Shown here: piece after piece, positions 60,999 through 64,000 of the stretch | How the letters are laid out: the number at the start of each line of letters is the position of its first letter | Position numbering within the stretch: position 1 is the stretch's first letter | Source of the DNA: CAZTQN01 sp964615765 | GTDB lineage: Bacteria > Planctomycetota > Phycisphaerae > Phycisphaerales > UBA1924 | Direction of reading: 5' to 3' | DNA length: 64,000 nucleotides | NCBI GenBank assembly: GCA_964615765.1 | Contig: CAZTQN010000005.1 | Span: 1-64,000 of the forward strand | Program-made: the position numbers and the translations under genes | The notes under the pieces: model-generated | Told to the model about the DNA's origin: nothing | The model's database searches: none | Seen by the model: the letters and a program-made list of their open reading frames with translations, nothing else

Positions 60999-62339
60999 AT
61001 GGACGGCAAGCGAGGACCCATGGCCAAATCATCCCGACCAGCCGCGACGGCCCGCAGTAAGCCGTCGTCCGACCGGGTGAGTGGAAAGGCCGCAGGGTCG
61101 AAGACGTCGACCGGGAAGCCCAAGGGCCCGACCGGGACCGCATCCGCCGCGAAAGCGACGGGCAAATCGGCGCCCAGCGCCAGCAAGCCGAGCGGGAAGC
61201 CCGCGGCACAATCGCAGAGCAAACCCGCCCCCGTGAAGACCACCTCCGCCAAGTCGACCGCCACCAAGCCCGCGTCTGGGAAGCCCGCGCCCGCGAAGCC
61301 CGCGGCCAAGCCGGCGCCGGGCAAGCCCGCCGGTGACAAATCCACCAAGCCCAAGGCCGGCGCGCCCGCGGCGGAGAAGAGCGGCGCGGACAAGTCTGCG
61401 ACCAAGCCGGCGCCGGCGGCGTCCAAGTCGATCGACAGCAAGCCGACCACCAAGCCGGATGGGAAGTCTCCCGCGCCCAAGCCGGGCAAGCCCGCCGGCA
61501 AGGCCGCGGACAGCAAGCCCGCAGACAGCAAGCCCGAAGCGACGAAGGGCGACGCGGGCGCGAAGCCCGGCGCGAACAAGCCCGCGCCTGGGAAGCCCGC
61601 TCCCGCCAAAGCGGCGCCGGGCAAGCCGGCGCCCGCGAAGGCTGAAGCGCCCGCAGCCCCCGCGCCGGCGGTCGCCGCGACCAACGGCGCCGCGGCCGGA
61701 ACCGCAGCGGCGACCGACGCCGACGGCAAGAAGCCCGCGCCCAAGGGCATCACCATCGTCACGCCCAAGCCCGTGAAGAAGCCCAAGGCGAAGGTGCTGG
61801 AGATGCCCATCCAGCCGCTGCTCAAGCCGGGTTTGAAGTGGAAGCCGCTGATCCCCTCGGGCCCGAAGGCGCCGCCCTCGACGGGCATCCCGGGCGTCGC
61901 GGCCCCCTTGGAATACAAGATCGATCCCAAGGCGCGGATGAACAAGAAGGAGCTGGACCGCTACCGCGAGATCCTGCTCCAGAAGCGGTCCGAACTCGTC
62001 GGCGACATCGCCAACATCGAGGACGAAGCCCTGCGGGCCTCGTCGGGCTCGCTGTCCACCCTGCCGCAGCACATGGCCGAGCAGGGCTCGGACGCGTTCG
62101 ACCAGGCGATCTCGCTCGACCTTGCGCAGGTCGATCGGCACCTGCTCCGCGAGATCGACGCGGCGCTTAAGCGGATCGACGACGGGACGTACGGCATCTG
62201 CGAGCGCACGGGCAAGCGGATCGCGCCCGAGCGTCTGGCCGAGCTGCCGTGGGCCCGCTATTCGATCGAAGCCGCCCGCGAGATGGAACGGCGCCCGGCC
62301 CACGAGCGTGAAGAGGCCTCGGACGAGGAGCCTTTGTGA
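60999..62339 (+). CDS. DksA/TraR-type protein with long Lys/Pro/Ala repeat tail
   Basis: This is a 446-residue protein. Residues about 20-240 are a disordered, very basic repeat of KPAPGKPA-like and TAKPA-like units, resembling histone H1-like tails. The C-terminal 120 residues resemble DksA/TraR. A coiled coil (KKELDRYREILLQKRSELVG and DLAQVDRHLLREIDAALKRI) is followed by the finger region DDGTYGICERTGKRIAPERL, which keeps only one of the four zinc cysteines. DksA proteins bind the RNA polymerase secondary channel. Whether this degenerate form does so, and whether the tail binds DNA, is inference. The start may also be ATG 61020. It overlaps lspA by 4 nt (GTGA), so the two are an operon. Confidence 0.82.
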   Translation: MDGKRGPMAKSSRPAATARSKPSSDRVSGKAAGSKTSTGKPKGPTGTASAAKATGKSAPSASKPSGKPAAQSQSKPAPVKTTSAKSTATKPASGKPAPAKPAAKPAPGKPAGDKSTKPKAGAPAAEKSGADKSATKPAPAASKSIDSKPTTKPDGKSPAPKPGKPAGKAADSKPADSKPEATKGDAGAKPGANKPAPGKPAPAKAAPGKPAPAKAEAPAAPAPAVAATNGAAAGTAAATDADGKKPAPKGITIVTPKPVKKPKAKVLEMPIQPLLKPGLKWKPLIPSGPKAPPSTGIPGVAAPLEYKIDPKARMNKKELDRYREILLQKRSELVGDIANIEDEALRASSGSLSTLPQHMAEQGSDAFDQAISLDLAQVDRHLLREIDAALKRIDDGTYGICERTGKRIAPERLAELPWARYSIEAAREMERRPAHEREEASDEEPL

Positions 62340-63091
62340 GCGAGGATGGGTCCGGGGGCGAATCGAAGGTGGTGCCGCAGCCGCAGCCGCCGACGACGTC
62401 ACCGTCCGCCGCTTCGTCAACCAGTGCGCCCGCAGATTCTGCCGGTGGTGCGCCGGTGGCGCGATCATCGCCCGCCGTCGGCGTCTCCGCGTGGCGATCC
62501 CGCCGCGCGTGGGTGGCGCTGCTGATCACGGTCGTGGCGTCGCTGGTGATCGACCTCGGCAGCAAGTGGCTGGCGTTCGAGCGCGTGGCCCCGGCGCCGG
62601 TGGTGATTCAGCGGGAGGACGTGCTGCGTGTGAAGCGGGAGATCGACCCGCGCGCGATCTCGCGGGAACTGATCCCGGAGCACCCGCCGCGGGTGGTCGT
62701 GCCGCGCGTGCTGGAACTGACCTTGGTGCTCAACCCCGGCGCGGTCTTCGGCGTGGGGCCCGGGCAACGGATCTTCTTCGTGACTTTCACGCTCGGCGCG
62801 CTGGGCTTTGCGATGTTCATGTTCGCCCAGTGGACCGGCCCGCGCGACACGTGGGCCCACGCGGCCCTGGGCCTGCTCATCGGCGGCGGGCTCGGCAACC
62901 TCTACGACCGCCTCGTGTACGCCTGCGTGCGCGACTTCCTGCACCCGCTGCCTGGTCTCACATGGCCGGGCGGCTGGACCATCAACGGCACGCGCGAAGT
63001 CTGGCCCTACGTCTCCAACCTCGCCGACCTGTTCCTGCTGATCGGGATCTTCATCCTGCTCCGCCACCTGTGGCGCCGCGACGCGGCGTGA
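62336..63091 (+). CDS. lspA: Lipoprotein signal peptidase (signal peptidase II)
   Basis: This is an inner-membrane aspartic protease that cleaves prolipoprotein signal peptides after lipidation. It fits the several lipoproteins in this window. Four hydrophobic helices are visible. Motifs are VASLVIDLGSKWLAFE near the start, the conserved LNPGAVFGVG, and the two catalytic Asp regions in GGLGNLYDRLVYACVRDFL and VSNLADLFLLIG. At 251 residues it is longer than E. coli LspA (164), with a disordered 55-residue N-terminus and a loop insertion at about 90-125. The start GTG overlaps the upstream stop (GTGA). Confidence 0.95.
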   Translation: MSEDGSGGESKVVPQPQPPTTSPSAASSTSAPADSAGGAPVARSSPAVGVSAWRSRRAWVALLITVVASLVIDLGSKWLAFERVAPAPVVIQREDVLRVKREIDPRAISRELIPEHPPRVVVPRVLELTLVLNPGAVFGVGPGQRIFFVTFTLGALGFAMFMFAQWTGPRDTWAHAALGLLIGGGLGNLYDRLVYACVRDFLHPLPGLTWPGGWTINGTREVWPYVSNLADLFLLIGIFILLRHLWRRDAA

Positions 63092-63100
63092 GGGTGGAGG

Positions 63101-63215
63101 GTGACGCGGGGACGCGGGGACGCGGGGACGCGGGGACGCGGCCAGGATCGAACCCTCGCCCCTGACCTCTGACCTCTCGCCCCTGCCCCCCGACCTCTCG
63201 CCCCTGCCCCCTCCT
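63101..63215. repeat. GGGGACGC octamers and GACCTCT heptamers
   Basis: Five tandem GACGCGGG units (63101-63141) are followed by CCCCTGACCTCTGACCTCTC and CGACCTCTCGCCC words (63161-63215). The latter match the family seen at the left edge of the window and at 46388-46500. No gene is seen between lspA and 63274. Confidence 0.6.
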
Positions 63216-63273
63216 CCATGGATACCCTTGCCCAAGGGTCATCCGGGTGGGTGAACGGGAACGGGAGGCCGCG

Positions 63274-64000
63274 ATGCGTGCAGTCACGGATCATCGTGCG
63301 GTTTACGGAGTGCGCGTGGGCCGGGCGTTGGCGTGTGCGGCCATCGCGGGCGCGGCGATCGGCGGCGCTGCCGGGGTCTTCGCCCAGACCGGCCCGTGCG
63401 TCGGGTGGGAGCCTGTGGTGCCGATGACCGGGACCGATGCACCCGTCCGCGGCGGGCTGGTGTGGGATCCGGATGGACCGGGGCCGCGCGATGAGGTGCT
63501 GGTCGCGTACGGCGACTTTTCAACCGCGGGCGGGGTGGTCTCGCCGGGGATCGCTGTGTGGGACGGCGACGCGTGGCGCGCGTGGGACGGGCCGCTGCTC
63601 CCGTTCGACGGGCGGCTGTACACGCAGGCGCCGCTGGTGATGGCGGTGAAGGACGGCGCGCTGTACGCGGTTAACGCGCAGCAGTTGTTTGTCCTGCGCG
63701 AGAACGCGTGGGTCGAGGCGAGCCCGCCGTTCCCGTCACGCCTTGTCACAGCGTTCTCGCTCTACGCCATTCCGCCGGTGCGGGCGCTGGTGCCGCAGCC
63801 GGACGGCTGGATCGTCGCGGGCCACCCGAGCCTGCGCCTTGCAGATGGGAGCAGCTCTTCGATCCTGCGGCTGCGCGACGGGGTGTGGACCGGGTTCGGG
63901 GGCGGCGTGGGCGCCGGCCACGACGGCGTCTCCTCCGTCGTGGTTACGGACGAAGGCGTGTTCGCCGCGGGCTCGTTCCGGACCGTTAACGGTGTAGCGA
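63274..64000 (+). CDS. Secreted beta-propeller-like protein, 5' part (truncated by window end)
   Basis: This open frame runs without a stop to the end of the window (242 codons). A signal peptide (VGRALACAAIAGAAIGGAAGVFAQ) is followed by repeats such as PGIAVWDGDAWRAWDGPL, ILRLRDGVWTGFGGGVG and SVVVTDEGVFAAGSFRTVNG. The repeating VWDG-W...G.G and V....VFAAGSF..VNG pattern matches the beta-propeller-like repeats of many planctomycete secreted proteins. Function unknown. GGGAGGCCGCG precedes the ATG, giving a ribosome binding site. Confidence 0.72.
   Translation, partial: MRAVTDHRAVYGVRVGRALACAAIAGAAIGGAAGVFAQTGPCVGWEPVVPMTGTDAPVRGGLVWDPDGPGPRDEVLVAYGDFSTAGGVVSPGIAVWDGDAWRAWDGPLLPFDGRLYTQAPLVMAVKDGALYAVNAQQLFVLRENAWVEASPPFPSRLVTAFSLYAIPPVRALVPQPDGWIVAGHPSLRLADGSSSSILRLRDGVWTGFGGGVGAGHDGVSSVVVTDEGVFAAGSFRTVNGVA

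Overview
The window is a 64-kb piece of a high-GC bacterial chromosome. It most likely comes from the Planctomycetota, class Phycisphaerae. I infer this from several traits: two secreted proteins with paired dockerin-like repeats and a terminal Gly-Cys, planctomycete-style lipoproteins and pseudopilins, a GyrB with a large C-terminal insertion, a DksA-like protein with a long Lys/Pro/Ala tail, and abundant 7-8-nt tandem repeats between genes. No rRNA genes, IS elements, integrases or CRISPR arrays were found. There is one tRNA (Leu, GAG).

Layout. 1-5.4 kb: gyrB, a PilZ-receiver regulator and a nitrilase. 5.6-10.9 kb: a compact phage-type head module (portal, small coiled-coil protein, SU10-like major capsid protein, three connector/tail-like proteins) with no terminase, integrase or lysis genes. 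11-14.5 kb: plsY-ubiA, mscL with a clear terminator, and a SixA-type phosphatase. 14.9-19.1 kb: queuosine genes queE and queC, separated by a lower-GC pair encoding an AAA ATPase and a TOPRIM-like protein (defence-like). 19.2-23.7 kb: lipoprotein, CBM20-esterase, VWA protein and DUF2061 protein. 24-32.5 kb: a chemotaxis cluster cheB-cheW-cheR-cheA-cheX-cheY followed by a DUF342/FapA gene. 32.5-46.4 kb: secreted or lipid-anchored proteins, an OppA-type binding protein, an NDUFA9-like protein, an MDR dehydrogenase and a thioredoxin-TPR-like protein. 46.5-54.2 kb: serA, then an accessory stretch (pseudopilin, two unknown secreted or membrane proteins, a beta-helix protein). 54.2-59.5 kb: nuoF and nuoH, separated by a haloperoxidase and a small membrane protein. 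59.6-64 kb: PLDc_N peptide, accA, dksA-like, lspA and the start of a secreted propeller-like protein cut by the window end.

Regulation. Many start codons lie 5-8 nt downstream of a TACACT/TACAAT -10 box (plsY, nuoH, accA, and the genes at 32532 and 40919), which suggests leaderless transcripts. The phage-type genes instead carry G-rich Shine-Dalgarno leaders. A consensus promoter (TTGACG-17-TATACT) precedes the dksA-like gene.

Strongest leads for follow-up: (1) the orphan capsid module; (2) the ATPase-TOPRIM pair inside the queuosine genes; (3) three copies of the nuoF 3' end, each ending in an in-frame stop and separating accessory genes; (4) an ordered mosaic of intergenic repeats that flanks the oppA-like gene in inverted orientation and recurs upstream of the esterase gene.
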